Positions 35,564-47,810 are shown, numbered from the stretch's first letter. The stretch: 64,000 nucleotides of DNA from Betaproteobacteria bacterium (GCA_016717855.1 JADKEV010000007.1:1-64000), one strand, 5' to 3'. Notes: generated by a model not told the origin, from the letters alone. Translations and numbers: made by a program.

Positions 35564-36973
35564 TCAGTTCCTCTTCGATTGTGCGTAGAGCTCGCGGAAA
35601 GTCTTGCCCGGTGGCGCCCGCATGTCGCGGCCGCTGGTCCAGCCCTCCGCCAGCGGCAGCTTACGGATGTAGCCGTCGGCGCCGCCCATCCAGCGCAGTG
35701 CCCGCGCGGCGATCTTCGTCCCCAGCGCATACAGTGCCGGGCGCTGTGCGACCCAGGACCAGAGCCGGAACCCGGCGCGCTCGGACCAGGGCCTGAGGCC
35801 GCGCTCGACCTGCTTTTCGCGCAGCGTGCGCAGGAGGTCCGGCAGCGGGATCTTCACCGGGCAGACGACGCCGCACTGGTTGCAAAGCGTCGACGCGTGC
35901 GGCAGCGGCAGCGCATTCTCGAGCCCGACGTACATCGGCGTGAGCACCGAGCCGATCGGTCCCGGATACACCCAGCCGTACGCATGGCCGCCGATGTTCT
36001 GGTAGACCGGGCAGTGGTTCATGCAGGCGCCGCAGCGTATGCAGCGGAGCGCCGCGCGCAGGTCGGAGTCGAGCACGCCGGTGCGCCCCGCATCGACCAG
36101 GATGAAGTACATGTGCCCGGCGCCGTGGAACTCGCCCGCGCCGCGGACACCGGTCAGGATGTCGACGTAGTTGCTGATCGACTGGCCGGTCGCCGAGCGC
36201 GCCAGCAGCCGCATCAGCGTCGCGACATCCTCCATCGTCGGCACGATCTTCTCGATGCCGGAGATGGCGACGTGCACCCGGGGCAGCGTGGTGGTCAGCG
36301 TCGCGTTGCCTTCGTTGGTGACCAGCACCACCGAGCCGGTTTCGGCGACGAAGAAATTGCCGCCGGAGACCCCCATGTCCGCGGACAGGTAGTGCTGCCG
36401 CAGCACCTGGCGGGCTTCCATGCACAGCTCGCCGATGTCCGTCTTCCTGGCCGTCCCGTGCCGTTTCGCGAACAGGTCGGAGACTTCCTCCTTGCTCTTG
36501 TGCAGCGCCGGGCCGACGATATGCGAGGGCGCCTCGTAATCGTTGATCTGCAGGATGTACTCGCCGAGGTCGGTTTCGACGACCGAGAGGCCCGCCGCCT
36601 CGATCGCGTGGTCGAGCGCCGATTCCTCGCTGACCATCGACTTCGACTTGATGATCTTGCGCACGGAATGCTTCGCCGCGATCGCCAGCACCAGCCGGTT
36701 GACGTCGGCCGGGGTCTCCGCCCACAGCACCGTCGCGCCGTTCGCCGTCGCGTTCTTCTCGAACATCTCGAGGTACGTGTCCAGGTTGTCGAGCGCGCGC
36801 TGCCGGATTTCGCGCGCGGCCTCGCGCGTGCCTTCGAAATCGTCGAGCTCGGTGATGGCCCGGGCGCGGGCGCCGACAAAGCGGGTCTTGAACGTGCCCA
36901 GGTTCTTCTGGAGTCCGGCGTCGCCCAGCTTGTCGTGGGCGCGCCGGACGAAATGCATGGAGGCTACGTGCAC
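35564..36973 (-). CDS. lutB: Iron-sulfur LUD protein LutB-like
   Basis: Second component of the lactate oxidation complex, 469 residues. GTG 36973 sits behind GGGAGAG and gives the family start HVASMHFVRRAHDKL; ATG 36958 is the alternative. The LUD domain (KSKSMVSEESALDHAI, SGGNFFVAETGSVVLVTNEGN, VPTMEDVATLMRLLARSATG) precedes two 4Fe-4S sites, CIRCGACMNHCPVY and CNQCGVVCPVKIP, and a DUF3390-type tail. Normal length. The gene starts 22 bp after lutA. Confidence 0.93.
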   Translation of the reverse strand: MHVASMHFVRRAHDKLGDAGLQKNLGTFKTRFVGARARAITELDDFEGTREAAREIRQRALDNLDTYLEMFEKNATANGATVLWAETPADVNRLVLAIAAKHSVRKIIKSKSMVSEESALDHAIEAAGLSVVETDLGEYILQINDYEAPSHIVGPALHKSKEEVSDLFAKRHGTARKTDIGELCMEARQVLRQHYLSADMGVSGGNFFVAETGSVVLVTNEGNATLTTTLPRVHVAISGIEKIVPTMEDVATLMRLLARSATGQSISNYVDILTGVRGAGEFHGAGHMYFILVDAGRTGVLDSDLRAALRCIRCGACMNHCPVYQNIGGHAYGWVYPGPIGSVLTPMYVGLENALPLPHASTLCNQCGVVCPVKIPLPDLLRTLREKQVERGLRPWSERAGFRLWSWVAQRPALYALGTKIAARALRWMGGADGYIRKLPLAEGWTSGRDMRAPPGKTFRELYAQSKRN

Positions 36974-36995
36974 GTGTCTCTCCCGGGCCGGCGGC

Positions 36996-37727
36996 TCAAG
37001 CGCGCTCGATGCCGGCCAGGACTTCGGCCACATGCATGACGCGCACGGTCGAGTTGCCCCGCCGGTGCAGGCGCCCCTCGATGTTCAGCATGCAGCCAAG
37101 GTCGCCCAGGGCCAGCACTTCGGCGCCGGACTCCTCGACGTTGCGGCACTTGTTGTCGGCCAGCCGCGACGAGATCTCGCCGAACTTGACCGAAAACGTG
37201 CCGCCGAAGCCGCAGCAGGTCTCGCACTCGGCCATCTCGGCCACCCGCACCCCGGGCATCATTGCCAGCAGTTCGCGCGGCTGCTGCTTCACGCCCATCT
37301 CCCGCAGGCTGGAGCAGCTGTCGTGATAAGTGACCGTGCCCTGGAACGTGCCGGGCACGGCGCCGAGCTTGAGCACGCTGACCAGGAAATCGGTCAGTTC
37401 GTAAGTCTTGGCGGTCAGCCGGGCCAGGCGGTCGGCGAGGCCGGGCTCATCGGCGAGGAGGTCGGGATAGTGGGTCTTGATCGTGCCGCTGCAGGAGCCG
37501 CTGGGCGCGACCAGGTAATCGCAGTCCTCGAACTCGTCGAGCACCTTCAGGGCCAGGCCCTTCGCCGCGGCACGGTCGCCCGAGTTGTAGCCCGGCTGTC
37601 CGCAGCAGGTTTGCGTGGCGGGGACGTAGACTTCGCAGCCGCCCTGCTCCAACAGCTTGATCGCGGCAAACCCGATCGAGGGGCGCATCAGGTCGACCAG
37701 GCAGGTGACAAACAATCCAACTCTCAT
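36996..37727 (-). CDS. lutA: LutA/GlcF-type CCG-domain protein
   Basis: First component of the lactate oxidation complex, 243 residues. It carries two cysteine-rich CCG domains: TCCGQPGYNSGDR with APSGSCSGTIKTHYP, and SCSSLREMGVKQQP with CETCCGFGGTFSVKF. These bind iron-sulfur or heterodisulfide-type clusters and pass electrons to the quinone pool. First gene of the lutA-lutB-aminotransferase-lutC run. It lies 93 bp downstream of the nuoN stop. Confidence 0.93.
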   Translation of the reverse strand: MRVGLFVTCLVDLMRPSIGFAAIKLLEQGGCEVYVPATQTCCGQPGYNSGDRAAAKGLALKVLDEFEDCDYLVAPSGSCSGTIKTHYPDLLADEPGLADRLARLTAKTYELTDFLVSVLKLGAVPGTFQGTVTYHDSCSSLREMGVKQQPRELLAMMPGVRVAEMAECETCCGFGGTFSVKFGEISSRLADNKCRNVEESGAEVLALGDLGCMLNIEGRLHRRGNSTVRVMHVAEVLAGIERA

Positions 37728-37793
37728 CGGCCCCTCCGCGCGCCTGTTGACCTGGGTACCGCCGCGCTGCCGCCGGATCGGCGCCGGCGTCCG

Positions 37794-37810
37794 GGGGCCG
37801 GCCTGGCCCC
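37794..37810. terminator. Hairpin after nuoN, possible operon end
   Basis: GGGGCC and GGCCCC form a 6-bp stem with a 5-nt loop in the 93-bp gap between nuoN and lutA. No U-tract follows on the minus strand, so it may only weaken read-through. Confidence 0.25.
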
Positions 37811-37820
37811 GCCCGGCGCA

Positions 37821-39272
37821 TCAGAAGGAGACGTGCAGCGCCTTGTAGCAGAGCATCAGCAACGGTTGCGGGATGATGCCCAGGACCAGCAGGGCCATGC
37901 CGTTGACGCTGAACACGAAGTGCGCGTCGCCGCGGACCGTGATCGCGGAATTGTCCACCGGCTCGTCGAAATACATCAGCTTGACGATGCGCAGATAGTA
38001 ATACGCGCCCACCAGCGACGCCATCACGGCGACGACGGCGAGCCAGTAGTAGCCGACGCCGATTACCGCCTCGATCACCGTCAGCTTGGCGAAAAAACCG
38101 ACGGTGAGCGGGACGCCGGCCAGCGAAAACATGATGATCATGACCAGGAACGCGTACCACGGGCTGCGCTGGTTGAGTCCCTTCAGGTCGTCGATCTTGT
38201 CCGATTCGAAGCCCTTGCGCGAGAGCAGCATGATGATGCCGAACGAGGCCACCGTCGTCATCACGTAGGCGATGGTGTAGAACATCGCCGCGGAGTAGCC
38301 GATCAGCGGATCCTGGCGCGAGATGCCGGCGACGAATCCGAGCAGCATGAACCCCATGTTGGCGATGGTCGAATACGCGAGCATGCGCTTGAGGTTGGTC
38401 TGCGCGATGGCCGTGAGGTTGCCGACGATCATCGAGAGCACGGACAGGATCAGCAGCATCGCGTGCCAGTCGGCGACCAGCGGCTGCAGCCCGGTGACCA
38501 GCAGGCGCATCACGAAGGCGAACGCGGCCAGCTTGGGCGCAGTGCCGATCAGCACGGTGACCGCGGTCGGCGCCCCGTCGTAAACGTCGGGCACCCACAT
38601 GTGATACGGGACGGCGCCCAACTTGAAGGCGATGCCGGAAACCAGGAAGACCAGGCCGAACACCAGCAAGCTCATGTTGGCGCGCCCGCCGTAGATCGCC
38701 GTGAAGATGCCGTTGATGTCCAGGGTGCCGGTCGCGCCGTAGATCATCGACATCCCGTACAGCAGCAGCCCCGACGCCAGCGCGCCCAGGACGAAATACT
38801 TCATCGCCGCCTCGGCGCACTCGCGCCGGTCGCGGTGCATCGCCACCAGCGCGTACAGCGACAGGCTCATCAGTTCCAGCCCGAGATAGAGCGTGAGCAG
38901 GTGGTTGGCGGAAATCATCACCATCACGCCCAGCAGCGAGAACAGCGTCAGCGAGAAGAACTCGCCCTTGAACAGGCCGCGGTCGCGCATGTAGTCGCGC
39001 CCGTAGAACAGCATCAGCGACACGGACAGGTAGCTGCCCAGCTTGAGCACGTCCGACATCCAGTCGTCGACCACCATGTTGCTGAACGTGTGGATCGGTG
39101 CGGGCTGCCAGGTGGCCAGCGTGACCGCGGCGCATGCGAGCAGCGTGAGCTGCGTGAACCAGTAGCTGAGATGGCGGTTGGCGTCGCTGACAAACAAGTC
39201 GGCAATGAGCAGCAGCGACACCGCGCACAGCAGCAGCGTCTCGGGCAGGACCGGATAGAGGTTGAGTTCCAT
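37821..39272 (-). CDS. nuoN: NADH-quinone oxidoreductase subunit N
   Basis: Antiporter-like membrane subunit of complex I, 483 residues from ATG 39272. About fourteen membrane segments. The key lysines are in KYFVLGALASGLLLYG, GIAFKLGAVPYHMWVPDVY and IAQTNLKRMLAYSTI. A long open frame continues upstream over the nuoM end, but homologues start at MELNLYPVLPE. The nuoM stop lies 3 bp upstream. Last gene of the nuo operon. Confidence 0.96.
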   Translation of the reverse strand: MELNLYPVLPETLLLCAVSLLLIADLFVSDANRHLSYWFTQLTLLACAAVTLATWQPAPIHTFSNMVVDDWMSDVLKLGSYLSVSLMLFYGRDYMRDRGLFKGEFFSLTLFSLLGVMVMISANHLLTLYLGLELMSLSLYALVAMHRDRRECAEAAMKYFVLGALASGLLLYGMSMIYGATGTLDINGIFTAIYGGRANMSLLVFGLVFLVSGIAFKLGAVPYHMWVPDVYDGAPTAVTVLIGTAPKLAAFAFVMRLLVTGLQPLVADWHAMLLILSVLSMIVGNLTAIAQTNLKRMLAYSTIANMGFMLLGFVAGISRQDPLIGYSAAMFYTIAYVMTTVASFGIIMLLSRKGFESDKIDDLKGLNQRSPWYAFLVMIIMFSLAGVPLTVGFFAKLTVIEAVIGVGYYWLAVVAVMASLVGAYYYLRIVKLMYFDEPVDNSAITVRGDAHFVFSVNGMALLVLGIIPQPLLMLCYKALHVSF

Positions 39273-39274
39273 GA

Positions 39275-40747
39275 TCACATCTTGCTCCGGGCCACGTGCG
39301 CCAGCAGGTCGAGCACCGACTGGTGCATCACGTCGGTGAACGGCTTGGGATAGAGGCCCATCGCGAGGACCGCGATCGCGACCACGGCCAGCAGCCAGAA
39401 TTCGCGCGTGGTGACGTCGGTCAGCGCGGCGACGTGCGCGTTGGCGATCTTGCCGAACAGCACCCGCTTGGCCATCCACAGCGTATACGCGGCGCCAAGT
39501 ATCAGCGTGAGCGCAGCGGCGAAGCCCAGCCAGAAATTGACCTTCACGGCGGCCAGGATCACCATGAACTCGCCGACGAAGCCGCTGGTCGCGGGCAGGC
39601 CGCAATTGGCCATCGCGAAGAACAGGAACAACGCGGCGAAGCGCGGCATCGTATGCACCACCCCGCCGTAGTCGGCGATCATCCGCGAGTGCATCCGGTC
39701 ATAGACGACGCCGACGCACAGGAACATCGCGGCGGACACGAAGCCGTGGGAGATCATCTGCACCAGCGCGCCCTCGACCCCCAGCTGGCTGAACAGGAAA
39801 AAACCCAGCGTGACGAAGCCCATGTGCGAGATCGACGAATAGGCGATCAGCTTCTTCATGTCCTTCTGCACCAGCGCGACGAAGCCGATGTAGACGACGG
39901 CGACCAGCGAAAGCGCGATCACGAAGCCGGTCAGCGTCCGCGACGCATCGGGCACGATGGGCAGGATGAAGCGCAGGAAGCCGTACGCGCCGATCTTGAG
40001 GGTGATGGCCGCCAGCACCACCGAGCCGCCGGTCGGCGCCTCGACGTGCGCGTCGGGCAGCCACGTGTGCACCGGCCACATCGGCACCTTGACCGCGAAG
40101 GCCAGGAAGAACGCGATGAACAGGAAGATCTGCACCTTGTGCGGCAGCGGCAACAGGTGCCAGCGGAGGATTTCGAAGCTGCCGCCGCTGACGTTGAACA
40201 GGTACAGCAGCGCGACCAGCATGAGCACCGAGCCCAGCATCGTGTACAGGAAGAACTTGATCGCCGCGTAGACCCGGTTGGGTCCGCCCCAGCCGCCGAT
40301 GATCAGGTACATCGGGATCAGCATCGCCTCGAAGAAGAAGTAGAACAACACGCCGTCCAGCGCGGCGAACACGCCGTTCATCAATCCCGACATGATCAGG
40401 AAGGCCGCGTAGTACTGCGAGGGGCGCTTCTCGACGACCACCCAGCCGGCGACCACCACGAGCACGGTGATGAAGCTGTTGAGGATGATGAAGAGGACCG
40501 AAATGCCGTCGACGCCGAGGTGGTAGTTGATGTTGTACGCCTCGATCCAGCGCGCGAGCTCCTCGAACTGCATCGCGCCGGTGGCGGTGTTGAACTGCGT
40601 GTACAGCGGGATCGTGACGGCCAGGCCGAGCACGGCGCCGGCGAGAGCGAGCTGCCGCACCAGCGACGTCTGGTCGGCGCGCGACAGGAACAGCAACGCG
40701 ATGCCGGCGACGATGGGGACCAGGATGGAGAGGGTCAGATAAGGCAT
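39275..40747 (-). CDS. nuoM: NADH-quinone oxidoreductase subunit M
   Basis: Antiporter-like membrane subunit, 490 residues, normal length. Proton-channel residues are seen in the early Glu of LFYFFFEAMLIPMYL, in KFFLYTMLGSVLML, in KVPMWPVHTWLPDAHVEAPT and in MKKLIAYSSISHMGFV. Lies between nuoL and nuoN as in other proteobacteria. Confidence 0.96.
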   Translation of the reverse strand: MPYLTLSILVPIVAGIALLFLSRADQTSLVRQLALAGAVLGLAVTIPLYTQFNTATGAMQFEELARWIEAYNINYHLGVDGISVLFIILNSFITVLVVVAGWVVVEKRPSQYYAAFLIMSGLMNGVFAALDGVLFYFFFEAMLIPMYLIIGGWGGPNRVYAAIKFFLYTMLGSVLMLVALLYLFNVSGGSFEILRWHLLPLPHKVQIFLFIAFFLAFAVKVPMWPVHTWLPDAHVEAPTGGSVVLAAITLKIGAYGFLRFILPIVPDASRTLTGFVIALSLVAVVYIGFVALVQKDMKKLIAYSSISHMGFVTLGFFLFSQLGVEGALVQMISHGFVSAAMFLCVGVVYDRMHSRMIADYGGVVHTMPRFAALFLFFAMANCGLPATSGFVGEFMVILAAVKVNFWLGFAAALTLILGAAYTLWMAKRVLFGKIANAHVAALTDVTTREFWLLAVVAIAVLAMGLYPKPFTDVMHQSVLDLLAHVARSKM

Positions 40748-40805
40748 TGTGTTTGTTTTCGTGTCGGCGGCAGGTTCATGGTCGGCAAATGAGCGGGGGC
40801 CGGGA

Positions 40806-42830
<2,025 letters not shown>

Positions 42831-42843
42831 CAGATCGATCCCC

Positions 42844-43164
42844 TTATCCGCGCAACTCGCCGAGGTCCTCGACCGCTATCCCGCCGATGTTGCGGAACAG
42901 GACGACCAGGATGGCCAGGCCGATCGCCGACTCGGCGGCGGCAACGGTCAGGATGAAAAAGACGAAGATCTGCCCGGCCGTGTCGCCCAGGTAGTGGGAG
43001 AACGCGACGAAGTTGAGGTTGACCGACAGCAGCATCAGCTCGATCGCCATCAACAGCACGATCAGGTTCTTGCGGTTAAGCACCAGCCCCACGACGCTGA
43101 TGGCGAACAGTATCGCGCCCAGCACCAGGAAGTGCGCGAGGGACAGTTGAGTGAGAATTTGCAC
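42844..43164 (-). CDS. nuoK: NADH-quinone oxidoreductase subunit K
   Basis: Small membrane subunit, 106 residues, three transmembrane helices. Conserved glutamates in VLLMAIELMLLSVNL and TVAAAESAIGLAI belong to the proton path. Length and position between nuoJ and nuoL are standard. Confidence 0.96.
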   Translation of the reverse strand: MQILTQLSLAHFLVLGAILFAISVVGLVLNRKNLIVLLMAIELMLLSVNLNFVAFSHYLGDTAGQIFVFFILTVAAAESAIGLAILVVLFRNIGGIAVEDLGELRG

Positions 43165-43179
43165 GATGATCCGCCGTTC

Positions 43180-43794
43180 TCAGGGTTTGGTCTCGTCGCG
43201 CGGCGAGGCGGCGATGTTGAGGATCCGGACCCGGTCCGCGCGGCGGACGCCAATCTGCTGCGACGGGTTCTGGTACTTGGTTTCCTTGCGCCGGCGCAGC
43301 GTCAGCGCGATGGCGGCGACAATGGCCACGAGCAGGATCACGGCCGCGATCTCCACCGCGTAGACGTACTGGGTGTAGATCACCATCCCCAGCGACTTGG
43401 TGTTGCTGTAGCCCGCCTGGCCAGTGGCGCCGACCGGTGGCGTCGTGTCCTGGACCTTGGTCCACAGCACCATCGCCATCTGCACCACCGTCAGCACGCC
43501 CACGCCGGCGGCCAGCGGAATGTGCGACCTGAAGCCCACCCGCATGCTGTCGAAGTTGATGTCGAGCATCATCAGCACGAACAGGAACAGCACCATCACG
43601 GCGCCGACGTAGACCAGCACCAGCGCGATGGCCAGGAACTCGGCCTGCAGCAGCATCCAGATGCCGGCGGCGTTGAAGAACGCCAGCACCAGGTACAGCA
43701 CCGCGTGGACCGAGTTCCGGGCGGTGATCACGCGCAGGCTGGCGAACACCAGCACCACGGCCAGGATCCAGAAAACGATTACCTTGAATTCCAT
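43180..43794 (-). CDS. nuoJ: NADH-quinone oxidoreductase subunit J
   Basis: Membrane subunit with five helices, 204 residues from ATG 43794. The pi-bulge helix is visible as IALVLVYVGAVMVLFLFV. The C-terminal tail after the last helix (RRRKETKYQ onwards) is polar and cytoplasmic. Confidence 0.95.
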   Translation of the reverse strand: MEFKVIVFWILAVVLVFASLRVITARNSVHAVLYLVLAFFNAAGIWMLLQAEFLAIALVLVYVGAVMVLFLFVLMMLDINFDSMRVGFRSHIPLAAGVGVLTVVQMAMVLWTKVQDTTPPVGATGQAGYSNTKSLGMVIYTQYVYAVEIAAVILLVAIVAAIALTLRRRKETKYQNPSQQIGVRRADRVRILNIAASPRDETKP

Positions 43795-43822
43795 GTCGTT
43801 CCAAATCGGGGAGTCGGTGACG

Positions 43823-43850
43823 GGCGGGCGCAATCGGAGCGATGCCCGCC
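43823..43850. other. Intra-operon hairpin between nuoI and nuoJ
   Basis: GGCGGGC and GCCCGCC form a perfect 7-bp stem with a 14-nt loop in the 93-bp gap. No U-tract. It could set mRNA stability between the peripheral-arm and membrane-arm genes. Confidence 0.3.
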
Positions 43851-43887
43851 GGCGGTCTTCATCCCCTCCCTTTTTTCCAACGGTTCA

Positions 43888-44379
43888 TTATCGGTACTTC
43901 GCGTCGTCTGCCCGCGCCCTGGCGATCTGCGTCTCGTAGCGATCGCCCACCGCCAGCAGCATTTCCTTGGTGTAGTACAGATCGCCCTTCTTTTCGCCGT
44001 GATACTCGAGCACGTGCGTCTCGACGATCGCGTCGACCGGGCAGGCTTCCTCGCAAAAGCCGCAGAAGATGCACTTGGTCAGGTCGATGTCGTAGCGGGA
44101 AGTCCGGCGCGTACCGTCCGCGCGCACTTCGGATTCGATCGTGATCGCCAGCGCCGGACAAACCGCCTCGCACAGCTTGCAGGCGATGCAGCGCTCCTCG
44201 CCGTTTGGGTAGCGCCGCTGCGCGTGCAGCCCGCGGAAGCGCGGACTCATCGGCGTCTTCTCCTCGGGAAACTGCACGGTGATCTTCCGCGAGAACATGT
44301 GCCGGCCGGTCAGCATCATGCCTTTCAGCAACTCGGCGAGCAGCAGGCTTTTGACGATATCTCTTGCGGCGGAAAGCAT
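43888..44379 (-). CDS. nuoI: NADH-quinone oxidoreductase subunit I
   Basis: Ferredoxin-like subunit of 163 residues with two 4Fe-4S sites (N6a and N6b): CIACKLCEAVCP (64-75) and CIFCGFCEEACP (103-114). An amphipathic N-terminal helix (SLLLAELLKGMMLTG) anchors it near the membrane. Located after nuoH, 14 bp apart. Confidence 0.96.
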   Translation of the reverse strand: MLSAARDIVKSLLLAELLKGMMLTGRHMFSRKITVQFPEEKTPMSPRFRGLHAQRRYPNGEERCIACKLCEAVCPALAITIESEVRADGTRRTSRYDIDLTKCIFCGFCEEACPVDAIVETHVLEYHGEKKGDLYYTKEMLLAVGDRYETQIARARADDAKYR

Positions 44380-44393
44380 GTGCACTCTCGGAT

Positions 44394-45458
44394 TCAATGA
44401 AACAGGTACGCCCACGGGGTCTGCATCATCGCCCCGATGAACACGATCCACACCAGCGTGAGCGGGATGAAGATCTTCCAGCCCAGGCGCATGACCTGGT
44501 CGTAGCGGTACCGCGGAAACGTCGCGCGTATCCACAGGAAGAAGAACAGGATGACGAAGATCTTGGCGAACAGCCAGAAGAACCCGTCGCCGAAGGGATG
44601 CACGCCGAAGACCTGCAGTTCGTTGAGGATCGGCAGCGGCGCCAGCCAGCCGCCCAGGAACATCGTCGAGGCCAGCGCCGAGATCATGATCATGTTCATG
44701 TACTCGGCGAGGAAGAAGATCGCGAACATCGAGCCCGAGTACTCGACGTGAAAGCCGGCCACGATTTCGGACTCGCCTTCGGCGACGTCGAACGGGTGCC
44801 GGTTGGTTTCCGCGACGCCGGCGATCAGGTATACGATCATCAGCGGAAACAGCGGCCACAGGTACCACTGCGCGACGCCGCCTGCCTGGTTGGTGACGAT
44901 GGTCGACAGGTTCAGGCTGCCGGCGACCATCAGCACGCCGACCAGCGCGAAGCCCATCGCGATCTCGTACGACACGATCTGCGCGGCCGAGCGCAGGCAG
45001 CCGAGGAACGCATACTTGGAGTTCGACGCCCAGCCGGCGATGATCACCCCGTACACGCCGACCGAGGACATCGCCATGATGTAGAGCAGCCCGGCATTGA
45101 TGTCGGCGACCGCGCCGCCTTCGAAAAACGGGATCACCGCCCAGGCCGCCACAGCGGGCGCGATGGAGAGGATCGGGGCGATCACGAACAGGTACTTGTT
45201 GGAAGCCGTCGGAACGATCAGTTCCTTCAGCAGCAGCTTGAGCACGTCGGCGAACGGCTGCAGCAACCCCAGCGGTCCGACGCGATTCGGGCCGATGCGC
45301 ACCTGCATCCAGCCGATCACCTTGCGCTCCCAGTAGGTGAGCATCGCGACCGCGATGGTGAGCGGCATGACGATCACCACGATCTTGACCATGGTCCAGA
45401 CCAGCGGCCAGAGCGAGCCGAGGTATTGTTCGCCGTAGCCGGTCAGCATGTTGATCAT
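44394..45458 (-). CDS. nuoH: NADH-quinone oxidoreductase subunit H
   Basis: Membrane subunit at the quinone entry, 354 residues, eight or nine helices. Conserved loops are MLTYWERKVIGWMQVRIGPN, FADVLKLLLKE, ETNRHPFDVAEGESEIVAGF and EYSGSMFAIFFLAEY. The start overlaps the nuoG stop as ATGA. Confidence 0.97.
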   Translation of the reverse strand: MINMLTGYGEQYLGSLWPLVWTMVKIVVIVMPLTIAVAMLTYWERKVIGWMQVRIGPNRVGPLGLLQPFADVLKLLLKELIVPTASNKYLFVIAPILSIAPAVAAWAVIPFFEGGAVADINAGLLYIMAMSSVGVYGVIIAGWASNSKYAFLGCLRSAAQIVSYEIAMGFALVGVLMVAGSLNLSTIVTNQAGGVAQWYLWPLFPLMIVYLIAGVAETNRHPFDVAEGESEIVAGFHVEYSGSMFAIFFLAEYMNMIMISALASTMFLGGWLAPLPILNELQVFGVHPFGDGFFWLFAKIFVILFFFLWIRATFPRYRYDQVMRLGWKIFIPLTLVWIVFIGAMMQTPWAYLFH

Positions 45459-47795
45459 GCGCGCTCCACGGTGATGGCGCCGGTCATCGCGCCCAGGCCT
45501 GCCGTCGCGGCGATTCCGGCGGGCACGCGCACGCAGTCCGCCGGCAGGCGTTCGTCGATCGCGACCGGCAGGATTGCCGCGCCGCCATCCTGCATGACCC
45601 GCGCCTTCGCGCCGGCCACAATGCCCAGTTTTGCTGCTGTCGCGCCGTTCATTGCGGCCCGCGCGGCGCGGGCGTCGGCTGTCTGCTGCAGGCTGGGCGC
45701 ACGGCGCACCAGCGAATCGGCGTTGTAGATCGGCACGTCGGCGACGCGCTGCAAGCCGGCCGCGGCCGCGGCCGGCGTCGCCGCCGTCAAGGGCCAGTCA
45801 ACTTCGTTCGCGAGCTTCGCCGGCAGCGCCACGCCGGCAAGCACCGCGTCGCGCACCGCCTCTGACGTTTCATAGTCGAAGCCGGACATGCCGAGCAGGT
45901 TGCCGAGCACTCGCAGCACCTTCCATGCCGGCCGGGTATCGCCCAGCGGACGCACGACGCCATTGAAGCTCTGCGCGCGGCCTTCGCAATTGATGAATGT
46001 CCCCGCGGTCTCGGTGAATGGGGCGATCGGCAATAGCACGTCGGCGTAATCCACCGCGCCGTGCTTGTACGGAGAAAGCGCGACCACCATGTCGGCCTGC
46101 GCCAGCGCTTTTGCCGCCAGCGCCGGATTTGCGCAGTCGAGTTCCGGTTCGAGATTCAGCAACAGGTATGCACGGCGTGGCTGTTCGAAGAGCGCCCGCG
46201 CGTTGCCGCCCGCCGCGGGGACGGCGCCGGCGATGTAGCCGCCGACCGAATTCGCGGCCTCGCCCAGTTCGCCCAGGCGGCCACCCGCGAGCTTCGCGAT
46301 CGCGCCGGCCAGCGCGTGCAGCGTCGCGTAGTCGGGATGCTGGACCGCGAAGTTGCCGAGGAACACGGCGACGTTCTTGCCCTGCGCCAGATTGCCCGCG
46401 ATGCGCTGGGCTTCATCCGTCGGCGTGACCGCCGCCAGCGCCGCCGGCACGTCCGCGCCCTTCGACTTCGCGAGCGCCACGAGGATGCCGGCCAGCGCTT
46501 CGCCAAAGCGGGCCGGGGCGACGATTGCCTTGCCGAGCACCGGCATCAGCAAGTCGTCGTCGGTGGCGTGGACGATGCTGAGTCCCGCGCCCCTTCTTGA
46601 CGGCCTGGCGCAGCCGCGCCGCCACGAGCGGGTGATCCTTGCGCAAGAAGCTGCCAACCACCAGGATGCGGTCAAGCGAATTCAGGTCCGCGACCGGCAT
46701 GCCCAGCCACGGAGCGCCGCGGCGCTTGCCGTCGGCGCGGAAATCGGTCTGGCGCAGGCGGAAATCGACGTTGTCGGAGCCCAGCCCGCGCACGAGTTGC
46801 GCGGCCAGCGCCATTTCTTCGAGCGTGCTGTGCGGCGACACCAGCGCGGCGATCGCATCCGCGCCATGCTCTTTCGTGATGCCCGCGAGACCTTCGGCGA
46901 CGTAGCGCAGCGCGGTCTGCCAGTCGACTTCCTTCCACTCGCCGCCCTGCTTGAGCATCGGTGCTGTCAACCGGTCGGGGGAATTCAGGCCTTCGTACGA
47001 AAAACGGTCCTTGTCGGACAGCCAGCATTCGTTGAGCGCCTCGTTCTCCAGGGGCAGCACGCGCATCACGCGTTCGCCCTTGACCTGGACGACGAGGTTC
47101 GAGCCCAGGCTGTCGTGCGGCGCGATCGACTTGCGCCGCGCGAGTTCCCAGGTGCGGGCCTGGTACCGGAACGGCTTGCTGGTCAGCGCGCCGACCGGGC
47201 ACAGGTCGATCATGTTGCCGGAGAGTTCCGAGTCGACCGTGCGGCCGACGAAGCTCTGGATTTCGGCGTGCTCGCCGCGGCCGCTCATCCCCAGTTCCAT
47301 GATGCCCGCGATTTCCTGCCCGAAGCGCACGCAGCGCGTGCAATGAATGCAGCGCGTCATCTCTTCCATCGAGATCAATGGGCCGACGTTCTTGTGAAAG
47401 ACCACGCGCTTGTCTTCCTGGTAGCGCGAGGCCGATGCGCCGTAGCCAACCGCCAGGTCCTGCAACTGGCACTCGCCGCCCTGGTCGCAGATCGGGCAAT
47501 CCAGCGGATGGTTGATCAGCAGGAACTCCATCACGCCTTTTTGCGCCGTCACCGCCTGCTCGGAGTGCGTCTGGACTTTCATGCCCTCGGCCACCGGCGT
47601 GGCGCAGGCCGGCATCGGCTTGGGCGCCTTTTCGATCTGCACCAGGCACATCCGGCAATTGGCGGCGATCGACAGCTTCTTGTGATAACAGAAGTGCGGG
47701 ATGTACACGCCAATCTGGTTGGCCGCATCCATGACCGTTTGCCCCGCGGGCACCTGCACGGCCTTGCCGTCGATCTCGATATTGATTTGCGCCAT
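45455..47795 (-). CDS. nuoG: NADH-quinone oxidoreductase subunit G (one frameshift)
   Basis: Large iron-sulfur subunit of the peripheral arm, about 779 residues when repaired. The N-terminus has the 2Fe-2S site (YIPHFCYHKKLS, CRMC) and further clusters in CPICDQGGECQLQD and CIHCTRCVRFGQEI. The C-terminal molybdopterin-like half continues to TGAITVERA. The frame is lost in a run of four C at 46590-46593: the first part ends ARLRQAVKK, and the sequel GAGLSIVHATDDDL lies in the next frame. Three C would give one uninterrupted gene of standard length. A broken nuoG would disable complex I, so a sequence error is much more likely than a pseudogene. Confidence 0.93.
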
Positions 47796-47810
47796 CTTGG
47801 TCGGTGCCTG

